Under the pieces are notes generated by a model, which saw only the letters and a list, made by a program, of their open reading frames with translations, was not told where the DNA came from and did no database searches. A stretch of 64,000 nucleotides of DNA, from the NCBI RefSeq assembly GCF_016924145.1, contig NZ_JAFFZO010000017.1, positions 42,006 to 106,005 on the forward strand. The letters are read 5' to 3'. This DNA is from Amphritea pacifica (GTDB lineage: Bacteria > Pseudomonadota > Gammaproteobacteria > Pseudomonadales > Balneatricaceae). A program made the position numbers and the translations under genes. This document shows positions 39,862 to 49,362 of the stretch, one piece after another (positions within the stretch are counted from its first letter, which is position 1; every line of letters begins with the position of its first letter).

Positions 39862-40767
39862 TTAGTCTGCAGGCTCCAGCACCTGGGCCAGCGCAGTATC
39901 CAGATCAGGATAGGCAAACTTATAGCCCGCCTTTAACAGCCTTTCGGGGTAAACATTTTGCCCCTTAACCAGCAGATCACTGCCCTCACCCAGCATCAGA
40001 TCAAGTATCACGGCAGGCACTCTGAACCAGCATGGACGGGATAAAACACTCGCCAGCGTCTGACTGAAGGTTGCATTGGTCACCGCTTCAGGAGCGGTAA
40101 GATTATAGGCACCGTGAAAACTATTATGGGTCAGCATCATACAGATAATCTCTACCTCATCGTCCATATGGATCCAGGACATCCACTGATCCCCTCTGGC
40201 AACCGGACCACCCAAACCGAGTTTAAAGGCAGGCAACATTTTTGCCAGCGCGCCGCCATGCCCCAATACCACCCCGGTTCGGATCAGACAAACCCGCACC
40301 CCCATGGTCTGGGCCTTAAGCGCTTCACTTTCCCACCGCTGACACAACTGATGGGTAAAATCGTCAACCACCTCCCCTCGTTCCGGTAGCTGCAGATCAT
40401 CTGTCCGGCAACCATAATAGCCAATTGCCGAACCACTGATCATCACTTCCGGATTGCGTTCCAGCCGCATAATCAGTGAGACCAGATCGGCAGTCATACT
40501 GATCCGGCTGTCCACTAATGCCTGTTTGCGGGCTTCACTCCAGCGCTTATCGGCGATTCCCTCTCCAGCCAGATTGATGATGGCATCGATCTGCTCATCA
40601 CTATTAATCTGATCAAGATTGGTGATTACTCTGACAGAAGCTCCAAACAGATCCCGGGCTTTGGCTTCAGAGCGGGTCAGAACCACTGGCTCATGATCGT
40701 AATCCAGTAACCGGGGAATCAGATGACGTCCAATAAAGCCGGTACCACCGCTGATCAGAACCTTCAT
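39862..40767 (-). CDS. TIGR01777-family sugar-nucleotide epimerase-like protein (YfcH type)
   Basis: A 301-residue short-chain dehydrogenase/epimerase. The NAD(P) loop is GGTGFIGRHL near residue 7. The family blocks INLAGEGIADKRWSEARK and SGSAIGYYG follow, and a C-terminal DUF1731 region ends with KGQNVYPERLLKAGYKF. The substrate is unknown. ATG 40767 follows AAGGAG by seven bases. It is divergent from riboflavin synthase. Confidence 0.88.
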   Translation of the reverse strand: MKVLISGGTGFIGRHLIPRLLDYDHEPVVLTRSEAKARDLFGASVRVITNLDQINSDEQIDAIINLAGEGIADKRWSEARKQALVDSRISMTADLVSLIMRLERNPEVMISGSAIGYYGCRTDDLQLPERGEVVDDFTHQLCQRWESEALKAQTMGVRVCLIRTGVVLGHGGALAKMLPAFKLGLGGPVARGDQWMSWIHMDDEVEIICMMLTHNSFHGAYNLTAPEAVTNATFSQTLASVLSRPCWFRVPAVILDLMLGEGSDLLVKGQNVYPERLLKAGYKFAYPDLDTALAQVLEPAD

Positions 40768-40887
40768 ATAGATCTCCTTAAAAAGAGTTGCCAAGAAACA
40801 GAGGACATTAACACCCACCCTGATATTGCAAACCAGTCTGTCTCTCTTTATAAACATAGACCAGTGAAAATTTAACAGGAAATAATT

Positions 40888-41508
40888 ATGTTCACCGGAA
40901 TTGTTCAGGGTACCGCAACGGTTATTACGACTTTAATGAAAGATCAGTTCATGCAACTGACGCTGGAGTTTCCTCAGCAGCACTGCGAACAACTTCAAAC
41001 CGGTGCCAGTATTGCCATCAATGGCACCTGCCTGACCATCACCGCATTCAGAGCAAACCAGATCAGCTTTGACCTGATTATGGAAACACTCAGAGTCACT
41101 AATCTGGGAGAGCTAAAGCCAGGAGACCGGGTTAACTTTGAACGGGCGGCCCGCATCGGTGATGAGATTGGTGGACATCTGTTATCGGGACACATACACG
41201 GTACAGCAATGATCGACCAGATCGACCAGCCTCAGGACAACCGTATTGTCTGGTTTGAAACTGAGCCGGCCCTTATCAGATATATCCTGCCCAAAGGATT
41301 TGTCTCCCTCAACGGTTGCAGCCTGACTATCGGTGAAGTTCAGGGCAACCGTTTCAACGTTTATCTGATACCGGAAACCCTGTCCGTCACGACATTCGGT
41401 GCCGCCCAGGTTGGTGACCGGATTAACCTTGAAATCGATAGCCAGACTCAGGCGGTAGTCGATACCGTAGAACGGTATATGCAGCAGAACGCTATAATAA
41501 GCCGCTAG
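40888..41508 (+). CDS. ribE: riboflavin synthase alpha subunit
   Basis: Two molecules of 6,7-dimethyl-8-ribityllumazine give riboflavin. The 206-residue protein has two lumazine-binding repeats: MFTGIVQGTATV with NGTCLTIT and GDEIGGHLLSGHI, then FVSLNGCSLTIGEV with LIPETLSVTTFG and IDSQTQAVVDTVERY. It resembles E. coli RibC. AACAGGAA precedes the ATG. There is no room for an FMN riboswitch in the 120-base gap to the divergent epimerase gene. Confidence 0.92.
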   Translation: MFTGIVQGTATVITTLMKDQFMQLTLEFPQQHCEQLQTGASIAINGTCLTITAFRANQISFDLIMETLRVTNLGELKPGDRVNFERAARIGDEIGGHLLSGHIHGTAMIDQIDQPQDNRIVWFETEPALIRYILPKGFVSLNGCSLTIGEVQGNRFNVYLIPETLSVTTFGAAQVGDRINLEIDSQTQAVVDTVERYMQQNAIISR

Positions 41509-41535
41509 AACGGCGCTTAGCCCCTGTTAGTGGCC

Positions 41536-41562
41536 AGACGGAAAGCTTCGCTTTCCTTGCTA
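41536..41562 (-). repeat. dispersed hairpin repeat, copy 3 (minus)
   Basis: On the minus strand TAGCAAG, then a stem GGAAAGC / GCTTTCC around GAA, then GTCT. It shares flanks with the copies at 18107 and 41670 but has a longer stem. The 376-base gap 41509-41884 holds this, the inverse copy and no gene. Confidence 0.55.
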
Positions 41563-41669
41563 AAAAAAAGACCTTGCTCTCGGGATTATCCACCTCAGCC
41601 CAATCAACAACCTTCTTACAAAGCATCTATTCCCTAAATAACCCCTATCCTCAATAAAGAAGGCTTTTC

Positions 41670-41700
41670 CTAGCAAGTGGCGAAGCCACGTCTAACAACT
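41670..41700 (+). repeat. dispersed hairpin repeat, copy 2
   Basis: CTAGCAAGTGGCGAAGCCAC and the next 11 bases. It matches the copy at 18107 in 25 of 31 bases. The changed stem pair (A-T there, G-C here) is compensatory. Confidence 0.65.
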
Positions 41701-41884
41701 AGCAACGGCTTTCTATCCCCCATCCGGGCCATATACGACCATTTGACCACTGCTATTCGGCTATCCTTGACTCAGGTCAGCCTGCCATTGGCGGGCTTCG
41801 TTTTAAAATCACTCCTTTATGATTCACTTTTAAGCCTGCATAACCCAAAAAAGCTATCAGGTCTAAAGCTGTAAGGAGCCTATA

Positions 41885-43747
41885 TTGAACGCACCCCAAC
41901 CCGTCCAGCAGGATCAGCGTCAGTTTATTTCCGGGAATGAAGCCGTGGCACAAGCCGCCAGAGATGCCGGTTGTAGTGTTGCCTCCGCTTATCCCGGCAC
42001 ACCATCCACTGAGATTCTGGAGTTTATTGCGGCCTATCCGGAGATCTATACCGAGTGGTCAATCAATGAAAAGGTGTCTCTTGAGGTGGCTATCGGCGCA
42101 TCTCTGGCGGGTAGCCGGGCCTTATGTGCCATGAAACATGTCGGGGTAAACGTCGCCTCCGATGCACTGATGACGCAGACCCTGATCGGTGCGGTAGGCG
42201 GACTGGTGCTTGTGGTCGCGGACGATGTTGGTCTGTCATCCTCGCAGAACGAACAGGATTCCCGCTACTGGGGACGATTCGCTCATATCCCGGTGCTGGA
42301 ACCGGCAGACGCCCAAGAGGCTTACGAGATGACCCGCCTGGCCTTTGGTCTGTCAGAACAGTATGACGTGCCGGTGATGATCCGTCTGACCACCCGGATC
42401 TGCCATGTCAAAGGCGTGGTGGTATGCAGCAAGCCTGACATCTATCAGCGCAAAAACTTTACCAAAGATCCGGCCCGCTATGTCATGGTGCCGGGAAATG
42501 CGAAAAAGCGAATCCCCCTGATGATGGAGCGTGACCGGCAGCTGAGTCTGCTGAGCGAAGAACACCCTCTTAACCGGATGGACGCGGGTATCGATAACAG
42601 CATCGGCTTTGTCACTTCAGGTGCCGCCTACTTTCATGTCAAAGAGGCCTACCCAGACGCGCCAGTCTTTAAACTCGGATTGAGTCATCCGGCGCCCGTT
42701 GAAAAGCTTCGCCAGTTTTCGGCAACCGTCGATAAACTGATCGTTGCAGAGGAGGTTGAACCGCTCCTTGAAACCGAGCTGCGGGCTGCGGGAATCCCCC
42801 TCTATGGCAAAGATATTCTCCCCAGAATTGGTGAACTTTCACCGCAGGTACTGACCCCGTCCATCGACAAATTACAGGGCAAACCGAGCCAGGAGGTCGC
42901 CATTGACACAACCGGGTTGTTTCCCCGCCCTCCGACACTCTGTGTTGCCTGCCCCCACCTGGGCATCTACTACTGCCTCTCCCATATCAAAAACACCATC
43001 ATCGCCGGCGATATCGGCTGTTATACACTGGGCGCCGGGCACCCCTGGAATGCACTGGATACCACGATCAGTATGGGTGCCTCACTCAGTGTTGCTCAGG
43101 GGATCGATAAGGGCCGCAGTGAGGCAGACCAGAATAAGAATATCCTGGCCGTGATCGGCGATTCAACCTTTATGCACATGGGGATGCAGGGGTTACTGGA
43201 CATCACCTACAACAAAGGCAATGTCACCGTGTTACTGCTGGATAACCGCGCTGTGGGCATGACCGGTGGTCAGAACGCACCTTCATCCGGTTTGAATATC
43301 CATGGCGAAGCCACCCTGCAGGTAGACTTCCGCAAGCTCTGCGAAGCTCTGGGCGTTAAACCGGAGCGGATCCACGAGGTTAATCCTTATGAACTGCCGA
43401 CGCTGTTCAAAGCGCTGCGTGAAGAGGTCAAAATCAAAGAGCCATCAGTGATTATCACCAATCAGCCCTGCGTGCTGACTGAACGTTACAGCAAACTCCC
43501 GCCGCTGAAAGTGGATGAAGACCGATGTACCGGTTGCAGCAACTGCCTGGATGTCGGCTGCCCCGCCATTCTGGTCAGCCGCAAAGAGAGCGTCATCAAG
43601 CCCAATGGCAGAGAGAAGGAGCTTAGCTTCGTCAATATCGATACGGCGGCCTGTACCGGTTGCAACCTGTGCACAAACACCTGCGCCCCCGACGCGATTG
43701 TTCCGGCTTTCAATGTCGATAAGATCAATGCTGTGGAGGTAAAATGA
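41885..43747 (+). CDS. iorA: indolepyruvate ferredoxin oxidoreductase alpha subunit
   Basis: With IorB it oxidatively decarboxylates aryl pyruvates (from aromatic amino acids) to aryl-acetyl-CoA with ferredoxin. The start is TTG: AAGGAG lies six bases before it, and the next ATG is some 80 residues in. Domains: pyrimidine part (SAYPGTPSTEILEF), thiamine-binding part (GDIGCYTLGAGHPWN and GDSTFMHMGMQGLLD), and a C-terminal 2x4Fe-4S ferredoxin (CTGCSNCLDVGCP, CTGCNLCTNTCAP). 620 residues. It overlaps iorB by four bases. Confidence 0.92.
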   Translation: MNAPQPVQQDQRQFISGNEAVAQAARDAGCSVASAYPGTPSTEILEFIAAYPEIYTEWSINEKVSLEVAIGASLAGSRALCAMKHVGVNVASDALMTQTLIGAVGGLVLVVADDVGLSSSQNEQDSRYWGRFAHIPVLEPADAQEAYEMTRLAFGLSEQYDVPVMIRLTTRICHVKGVVVCSKPDIYQRKNFTKDPARYVMVPGNAKKRIPLMMERDRQLSLLSEEHPLNRMDAGIDNSIGFVTSGAAYFHVKEAYPDAPVFKLGLSHPAPVEKLRQFSATVDKLIVAEEVEPLLETELRAAGIPLYGKDILPRIGELSPQVLTPSIDKLQGKPSQEVAIDTTGLFPRPPTLCVACPHLGIYYCLSHIKNTIIAGDIGCYTLGAGHPWNALDTTISMGASLSVAQGIDKGRSEADQNKNILAVIGDSTFMHMGMQGLLDITYNKGNVTVLLLDNRAVGMTGGQNAPSSGLNIHGEATLQVDFRKLCEALGVKPERIHEVNPYELPTLFKALREEVKIKEPSVIITNQPCVLTERYSKLPPLKVDEDRCTGCSNCLDVGCPAILVSRKESVIKPNGREKELSFVNIDTAACTGCNLCTNTCAPDAIVPAFNVDKINAVEVK

Positions 43748-44394
43748 TGACTTCGCAGAAGCCCTCAATCGAACTGAACAGCGATACAGTCACTAATATT
43801 CTGGTCGTGGGGATCGGCGGACAGGGAGTAATGACCGCCGCCGATGTATTATCTCAGGCTGCACTGGCACTGGGTTATGATGTCAAAAAAACCGAAGTAG
43901 CCGGCATGGCGCAACGGGGCGGTGTCGTCACTTCCCATGTACGCTTTGGTAAGCAGGTGTTATCACCGGCCATCAAGCCGGGTGATGCGGATATGATGAT
44001 CGCCTTTGAACCGGCCGAAGCACTGCGCTGGCACACGCATATGAAATCCGGCGCAGTGGTGATGGTCAATGACTATCCTCTCATCCCTCCGGTCGTTTCA
44101 ATCGGTCTGTATGAGTACCCTGACAACCCTCTCGGCCAATTAGCAAACGACTCTGTGGAGCTACACCATTTCAATGCCGGGGAAGCAGCCATAGAGCTGG
44201 GCGACCGGCGGCTGGTGAACTCCATTATGCTGGGAGCCATTGCCGATCACCTGCCGTTTTCTCCGGAAATTCTGGAACAGGCTCTGCTGGCGCGCTTTCA
44301 GCGCAAAGGAGAAGCGCTGACCGAGCTTAACCGCCGCGCCTTTACACTGGGACGCCAGGCGTTTATTCAGGTAGATAGCCTGGCTACTGCCTGA
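43744..44394 (+). CDS. iorB: indolepyruvate oxidoreductase beta subunit
   Basis: The 216-residue gamma-domain subunit that completes the IorAB complex. Typical are TNILVVGIGGQGVMTAADVL, KKTEVAGMAQRGGVVTSHVR and FEPAEALRW. Its ATG overlaps the iorA stop, so translation is coupled. A loose hairpin terminator follows. Confidence 0.9.
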   Translation: MMTSQKPSIELNSDTVTNILVVGIGGQGVMTAADVLSQAALALGYDVKKTEVAGMAQRGGVVTSHVRFGKQVLSPAIKPGDADMMIAFEPAEALRWHTHMKSGAVVMVNDYPLIPPVVSIGLYEYPDNPLGQLANDSVELHHFNAGEAAIELGDRRLVNSIMLGAIADHLPFSPEILEQALLARFQRKGEALTELNRRAFTLGRQAFIQVDSLATA

Positions 44395-44465
44395 CCGCTC
44401 AGCCAGTGACATCGGCGATACAATTAACCCGGATAATCAGCTATTTTCTTCCCCTGCCATTGCGT

Positions 44466-44500
44466 AAAAAGAGCAGCAATTTACAATAGCCGCTCTTTTT
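44466..44500 (+). terminator. terminator after iorAB
   Basis: AAAAAGAGC and GCTCTTTTT pair across a 17-base loop, about 70 bases after the iorB stop. The loop is large, so efficiency is uncertain. Confidence 0.6.
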
Positions 44501-44521
44501 ATGTTTTATGAGGTTCCATTG

Positions 44522-45436
44522 ATGGAAACCCGCAATATCCGCGCCGACCTCACTCTGTTGCTGGTCGCTGCTATCTGGGGCCTGGCCTTTGTAGCCCAAA
44601 GACTGGGAATGGATCATCTCGGCCCCTTTGGATTTAATGGCTGTCGTTTTCTGCTGGGCGCTGTTTCACTCCTGCCGCTACTATTGATATTTCGCCCGAA
44701 GGCCGGCGCAACAGCCCCCAGAGCACTGCTGCGGGGCGGCATCACTGCCGGTATGATTCTGTTTCTCGGAGCATCGTTACAACAAGCGGGTTTACTCTGG
44801 ACCACCGCAGGCAATGCCGGGTTTATCACCGGACTCTACATCATTATCGTGCCGCTTCTGGGGCTGTTAATGGGCCATATTACCCGGCTGAATACCTGGC
44901 TGGGAGGCCTGCTGGCAGTTATCGGACTTTACTTTCTCACTGTTGAAACAGATTCTGGTGCCAGTTTTACAATCAACAGTGGTGATCTGCTGGTACTGGG
45001 AAGCGCCTTCTTCTGGGCCGCTCATGTGGTGGTCATCGGCCGTCTGGCCAGCCAACTGGATAATCTGCGACTGGCGATTATCCAGTTCTTTGTCTGCGCC
45101 CTGCTGAGTTTTATTGTCGCATTATTATTTGAGCAGGACACTCTGACGCTCTCCAGCATCACCCAGGCATGGCAACCAATCGCCTACGCCGGCCTGCTCT
45201 CGGTGGGTGTCGCTTATACACTGCAGGTGGTAGCACAACGCCACGCCCCCGCCTCCCATGCGGCGATCATCATGAGTCTGGAAGCGGTGTTTGCCGCCCT
45301 CGGCGGGTGGTGGCTACTGGAGGAAGACTTCAGCAACCGGGCTCTGATTGGTTGCGCTCTGATGCTGGCGGGGATGATTATGTCACAACTGAATCTGTTT
45401 CGACGGAAGCAAACAAAACAGATAAACACTATATAA
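44522..45436 (+). CDS. EamA-family drug/metabolite transporter
   Basis: About 304 residues with ten membrane helices in two EamA repeats. The start LTLLLVAAIWGLAFVAQRLG and the second-half SGDLLVLGSAFFWAAHVV are typical, as is the ending SLEAVFAALGGWWLLEE. The substrate is unknown. ATG 44522 after GAGGT is preferred over ATG 44501, which has no site. It is a single gene. Confidence 0.9.
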   Translation: METRNIRADLTLLLVAAIWGLAFVAQRLGMDHLGPFGFNGCRFLLGAVSLLPLLLIFRPKAGATAPRALLRGGITAGMILFLGASLQQAGLLWTTAGNAGFITGLYIIIVPLLGLLMGHITRLNTWLGGLLAVIGLYFLTVETDSGASFTINSGDLLVLGSAFFWAAHVVVIGRLASQLDNLRLAIIQFFVCALLSFIVALLFEQDTLTLSSITQAWQPIAYAGLLSVGVAYTLQVVAQRHAPASHAAIIMSLEAVFAALGGWWLLEEDFSNRALIGCALMLAGMIMSQLNLFRRKQTKQINTI

Positions 45437-45516
45437 AATACGTTAAAGTTTTATCGGAGTAAGCAACACTCTAAATTAATTTCAGATCACATGGAAACAC
45501 AACAAGGATGTAGTGT

Positions 45517-45847
45517 ATGCATAGCAAGAGTGAAGACATTTTAGTCATTGGCGCAGGAGCCAGCGGCTTAGCGTTTGCACTTGAGTGCATAGATCATGGG
45601 TTCAAGGTTCGCTTGATAGACCGACGGAATAACGCTTGCAGAAGCACTGATGAAAAACGATCTTTCTGTTGAAGCCAGATTGGCTAAACGTGCCAGAAGC
45701 GTTTTACTTTTTACTGACTTCGATTACAAAATGCTGGCAACAAAAAATACACTTATCAGAAATTGTCGGAATTATTACTGGTCAGCGGCATCAAGATATC
45801 CGTTTCTCGCTCGCTGGTTTTTCAAAATAATATCAGGTGTCTGGTAA
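45517..45847 (+). pseudogene. remnant of a FAD-dependent monooxygenase
   Basis: ATG 45517 after AAGGA opens a Rossmann start (ILVIGAGASGLAFALECIDHG, then VRLIDRR) that stops at 45672 after 51 residues. A second frame, 45650-45847, gives SVLLFTDFDYKMLATKNTLI and PFLARWFFKIISGVW, which looks like the C-terminal end of the same enzyme class. The middle of about 300 residues is missing, so an internal deletion fused the two ends out of frame. Confidence 0.65.
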
Positions 45848-45860
45848 CTGACTCACACGC

Positions 45861-47165
45861 TTACAACCGCCCTGATGCCTTAACGGTTAAGTATTGGTTA
45901 ACCAGCGCGACCGGCAACTGCCTGGCCAGCAGATCCATCGGCATTGCCCCCTGATGACGAAGTTTTTCATGGTTCTGGGTGCGGCATTCCAGATACTCCT
46001 GTACGCCGTGAAAGCGCAGCGCGGCGTCAAAATCTGATACCCGGTCTGCCTGTGCAGTGTCGAGAATCTGTTCACGAAGATCAGCGACCACAACCAGATG
46101 GCGACGAGAGAGCAACCGCACGGCAGTTACCAGATCATCACTGTCTTCATCGCGGGTGTTGGTGACCAGCACTATCAGTGCCCGGCGCCGTTGCAGGGGC
46201 ATCAGCTCGCGGGCCGCTTCAAGATAGTCCGCCGCTTCCAGTGTAGCTTCAATATCATAGGTGCTGGCAATCATCTGCCGTACCACACCCCCTCCTTTAA
46301 CCGGGGGAAACCAGCGTTTAACTCCGCCAAAGGTGTGAAAGCCGACCGCATCACCCTGCTCCGCCGCAACATAGGCAAGCAGCAACATCGAGTTCAATGC
46401 CTGATCCAGATGACCACCATCCACTTCCCGGTGACGCATCCGCCGGCCACAATCCAGCAGGAACAGAATCTGCTGGTCGCGCTCATCCTGATATTCCCGG
46501 GAGATCAGTTTGTGATAACGCGAGGTGGCTTTCCAGTCAATCTGGCGTAACGAATCGCCGGTCCGGTACTCCCGCAACTGGTGGAAATCATTCCCCTCGC
46601 CGCGGCGTAGCTGATGTTTGATGCCCAACTGACTCAGATGGTTGTCGGTGGCCAGCAGAGTGTACTGGCTCACGGCACGAAAGTTTGGATAGACTTTAAT
46701 CCGGTCCACCAGCGTAACAAACTGTTTGCGCTGCCACAGCCCGAATGGTGAGACACTGACCAGATCAACACCATCAAATTGTCCATCTCCTCGCTGATCA
46801 GGTCTTATCTGATAAGTTGCTCTGGCGGTGCGTTCAGACGATAAACTAAGTTGCAACGGCAACCCTTCAACCGCATATTCGCTGGGGTGATGATCATGCA
46901 GTGTCAGCCACTGTGGTCGTCCGGTGTGATTGGTCACCTGCAGCTTCACGTCACTCCAGACACCCACCGGAATACTGCCGCGCAACTCCCGGCTGATTTC
47001 AGCCACAGGTTCACGCCGATGCAACAGCAGGTCGAGCAGAAGCGCACCGGCCACGGTGGCGGCTATCAGATCACGCAGCCATTGCAGCCCGGGCCAGAAA
47101 GCGGCCAGCAGCGCCAGTAACAGAACTACGGTTACCAGCAATACTGAACGACGGGATGGAATCAT
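45861..47165 (-). CDS. DUF58 protein
   Basis: A 434-residue membrane-linked protein. Two N-terminal helices (VTVVLLLALLAAFWPGL, DLIAATVAGALLLDLLL) precede a beta domain. The DUF58 signature GEGNDFHQLREYRTGDSLRQ leads into a von Willebrand A-like fold (ILFLLDCGRRMRH). DUF58 proteins act with MoxR AAA+ ATPases. It overlaps moxR by four bases and is the last gene of the operon. Confidence 0.9.
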   Translation of the reverse strand: MIPSRRSVLLVTVVLLLALLAAFWPGLQWLRDLIAATVAGALLLDLLLHRREPVAEISRELRGSIPVGVWSDVKLQVTNHTGRPQWLTLHDHHPSEYAVEGLPLQLSLSSERTARATYQIRPDQRGDGQFDGVDLVSVSPFGLWQRKQFVTLVDRIKVYPNFRAVSQYTLLATDNHLSQLGIKHQLRRGEGNDFHQLREYRTGDSLRQIDWKATSRYHKLISREYQDERDQQILFLLDCGRRMRHREVDGGHLDQALNSMLLLAYVAAEQGDAVGFHTFGGVKRWFPPVKGGGVVRQMIASTYDIEATLEAADYLEAARELMPLQRRRALIVLVTNTRDEDSDDLVTAVRLLSRRHLVVVADLREQILDTAQADRVSDFDAALRFHGVQEYLECRTQNHEKLRHQGAMPMDLLARQLPVALVNQYLTVKASGRL

Positions 47166-48145
47166 ACCCGGGGAGCCTGCACGTTGCTGAGAATATCTTT
47201 CAGTACATCGTCTGGCTGATAACCTTCGATCTCGAGGTCTGCACTGAGTTTAATCCGGTGACGTAACACCGCCTGGGCCACCGCTTTAATATCATCAGGG
47301 GTGACAAACCGCCGACCAGACAATACCGCATTGGCCCGTCCTGCCCGTAGCAGTGCGATACTCCCCCGAGGGCCACTACCGGTGTCAATTCCGCTCCAGT
47401 CACGGGTCGCCCTGACGATATTCACCGCATAGGTAACGATCTGCTCATCAACCTCCAGTTTTGAGGTATAGCGCTGCAGGCTGAGAATCTCTTCAGGCTT
47501 GAGTACCTCCTGAATCGATGACACGTCCAGTTTATCGGCCACCGAGCCAGCGGTGATCTGTTGGACCATCTGCAACTCTTCATCGACACTGGGATAATCG
47601 ATATAGACCTTCAGCAGAAAGCGGTCCAGCTGCGCCTGTGGCAAGGGGTATGTACCCTCCTGCTCAATCGGGTTCTGCGTCGCCAGCGCCAGAAACGGCA
47701 GTTGCAGTTCGTACGTCTGCCCTTCGATAGTCACCTGCTGTTCCTGCATCACTTCCAGCAGTGCAGACTGAGTTTTCGCCGGTGCCCGGTTGATCTCATC
47801 CGCCAGCAGAAAGTTACAGAACACTGGCCCTTTGCGCACCCGGAAAGAGTCCGTTTTGCGGTCAAACATAATATGGCCGCTGATATCGCTGGGCATCAGA
47901 TCCGGGGTGAACTGCACCCGGTTAAACACACCACCGACGGCAGCTGCAAGACTACGAACCAGCAGGGTTTTGCCCAATCCAGGCACCCCTTCTACCAACA
48001 CATGCCCACCCGCCAGCAATGCAATCGTGGTATCCCGGATGACCTGACGCTGACCAATAACCGCTTTGCCGATCTCCTGCTCCAGCTGCCCGAGTTTGCG
48101 CAGCACTTTGTCTGACAGCTGATCCTGTCCCTGAGATTCGTTCAT
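47162..48145 (-). CDS. MoxR-family AAA+ ATPase
   Basis: A 327-residue chaperone-like ATPase. Walker A GVPGLGKT is at 53-60, Walker B LLADEINR at 113-120, and the sensor region ATQNPIEQEGTYPLP follows. The ending GRRFVTPDDIKAVAQAVLRHR is typical of the lid. MoxR proteins help assemble or activate partner complexes with DUF58/VWA proteins. Both ends overlap its neighbours by four bases. Confidence 0.95.
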   Translation of the reverse strand: MNESQGQDQLSDKVLRKLGQLEQEIGKAVIGQRQVIRDTTIALLAGGHVLVEGVPGLGKTLLVRSLAAAVGGVFNRVQFTPDLMPSDISGHIMFDRKTDSFRVRKGPVFCNFLLADEINRAPAKTQSALLEVMQEQQVTIEGQTYELQLPFLALATQNPIEQEGTYPLPQAQLDRFLLKVYIDYPSVDEELQMVQQITAGSVADKLDVSSIQEVLKPEEILSLQRYTSKLEVDEQIVTYAVNIVRATRDWSGIDTGSGPRGSIALLRAGRANAVLSGRRFVTPDDIKAVAQAVLRHRIKLSADLEIEGYQPDDVLKDILSNVQAPRV

Positions 48146-49362
48146 CTTAGCTCCCGCTGTTTTAAGCCACTGGCCAGCTGCTGCAGCACCAGTGTTGCTT
48201 TAATAAAATCCTGATCTTTGGTTATCTCATGGTAGAGACTGCGCTCGACGGCGGTCGCTGCCATACCCGTTTTCTCACCAATCCACTCCGCCCGCTGGCT
48301 TTCGTCCATCGGATTAAGAGCGGGGTGACGTTTACGCCACGCCAGTTCCAGTGCTCGCCTATTGTTTTCAAACAGGGTATACCCCTTATCGATACGCCAG
48401 GCGTAGTGCGCCGTCGCATCAATATGCTCCAGCAGGTTACGCCGCTGCAGATTCTGCAGTTTCAGACGCGGACCGGTAAACAGGAACAAACGCCAGCCCA
48501 TCAGCAGTAGCAATGCGACCAGTGCACAAACGATAAAAGGGATCTTCTGCCATAACAGTTGAGGCAGCGGCAGGGCGTCAATACTGTACTGCAACCATAC
48601 CTTGCGACTGCCAGCCACCAGGTGACTCAGCAGAAAAGCGTTATCATCTTTCATGATCCGGTCGTTGGTAAACAGATCCAGATCACTCAGCACTATGACC
48701 CGTCCCTGACCATACTCAAACCTGAGATAGTTTTCTCCCTGTCCAGAGCCGGCACGCTGAGAGGCCCACTGATCTCCATCGATAAGAATGCGGTCGCGGA
48801 GGAAGCTGACAGTCACCGGTTCCGGTTCGCTGACAAGGGACAGTCTTACCGGGAGATAAGACGAGGAATCGGCTTCACTTGTATCTGATTTAACTGAATC
48901 TTCATTCTGATCGGAGGTGCCTGCCTGCTGACCATCAGATGATTCAGGCGGGAGCATTCGTACGCCCAGGAATGCCAGAAACGGATCGTTGTCTTCATCC
49001 TCCTGATAGAAGTGCTCCGAAGTCAGAATCAGTATGCCGCCCGCTTCAATCCAGTTATCCAGGACTTCAATCTGCTGATCACTCATCTGTGGCGGCATGC
49101 GCCGGGCCAACAGCACATCCCCGGGAGGCGGTAGCACAGTCGTCAGATCCCTGGCGCGAAAACTTTCGGCCTGATAGCCCAGCTGCTGCAAAAAACGTTC
49201 TGCCGCAAGAAAACGGTTACGCATCGCTTCCGGGGATATATCCACCCGTTGCTCCTCGGTAACCCGTTCATGATTATTGAAAAACCACTGGGTATACCAG
49301 ACGACACTGAGCAGCAGCAATCCCCCCAGCAGCCAGAGAAATACCCGGTTAGCGTTCGACAT
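48142..49362 (-). CDS. DUF4350 membrane protein
   Basis: About 406 residues with one helix near the N-terminus (VFLWLLGGLLLLSVVWYTQW) and one near residue 280 (IPFIVCALVALLLLMGW). The part between has the DUF4350 pattern RFLAAERFLQQLGYQAE and IEAGGILILTSEHFYQ. AGGAGG lies nine bases before ATG 49362 and three before ATG 49368, so the start is either. It overlaps the DUF4129 gene. Confidence 0.8.
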   Translation of the reverse strand: MSNANRVFLWLLGGLLLLSVVWYTQWFFNNHERVTEEQRVDISPEAMRNRFLAAERFLQQLGYQAESFRARDLTTVLPPPGDVLLARRMPPQMSDQQIEVLDNWIEAGGILILTSEHFYQEDEDNDPFLAFLGVRMLPPESSDGQQAGTSDQNEDSVKSDTSEADSSSYLPVRLSLVSEPEPVTVSFLRDRILIDGDQWASQRAGSGQGENYLRFEYGQGRVIVLSDLDLFTNDRIMKDDNAFLLSHLVAGSRKVWLQYSIDALPLPQLLWQKIPFIVCALVALLLLMGWRLFLFTGPRLKLQNLQRRNLLEHIDATAHYAWRIDKGYTLFENNRRALELAWRKRHPALNPMDESQRAEWIGEKTGMAATAVERSLYHEITKDQDFIKATLVLQQLASGLKQRELR

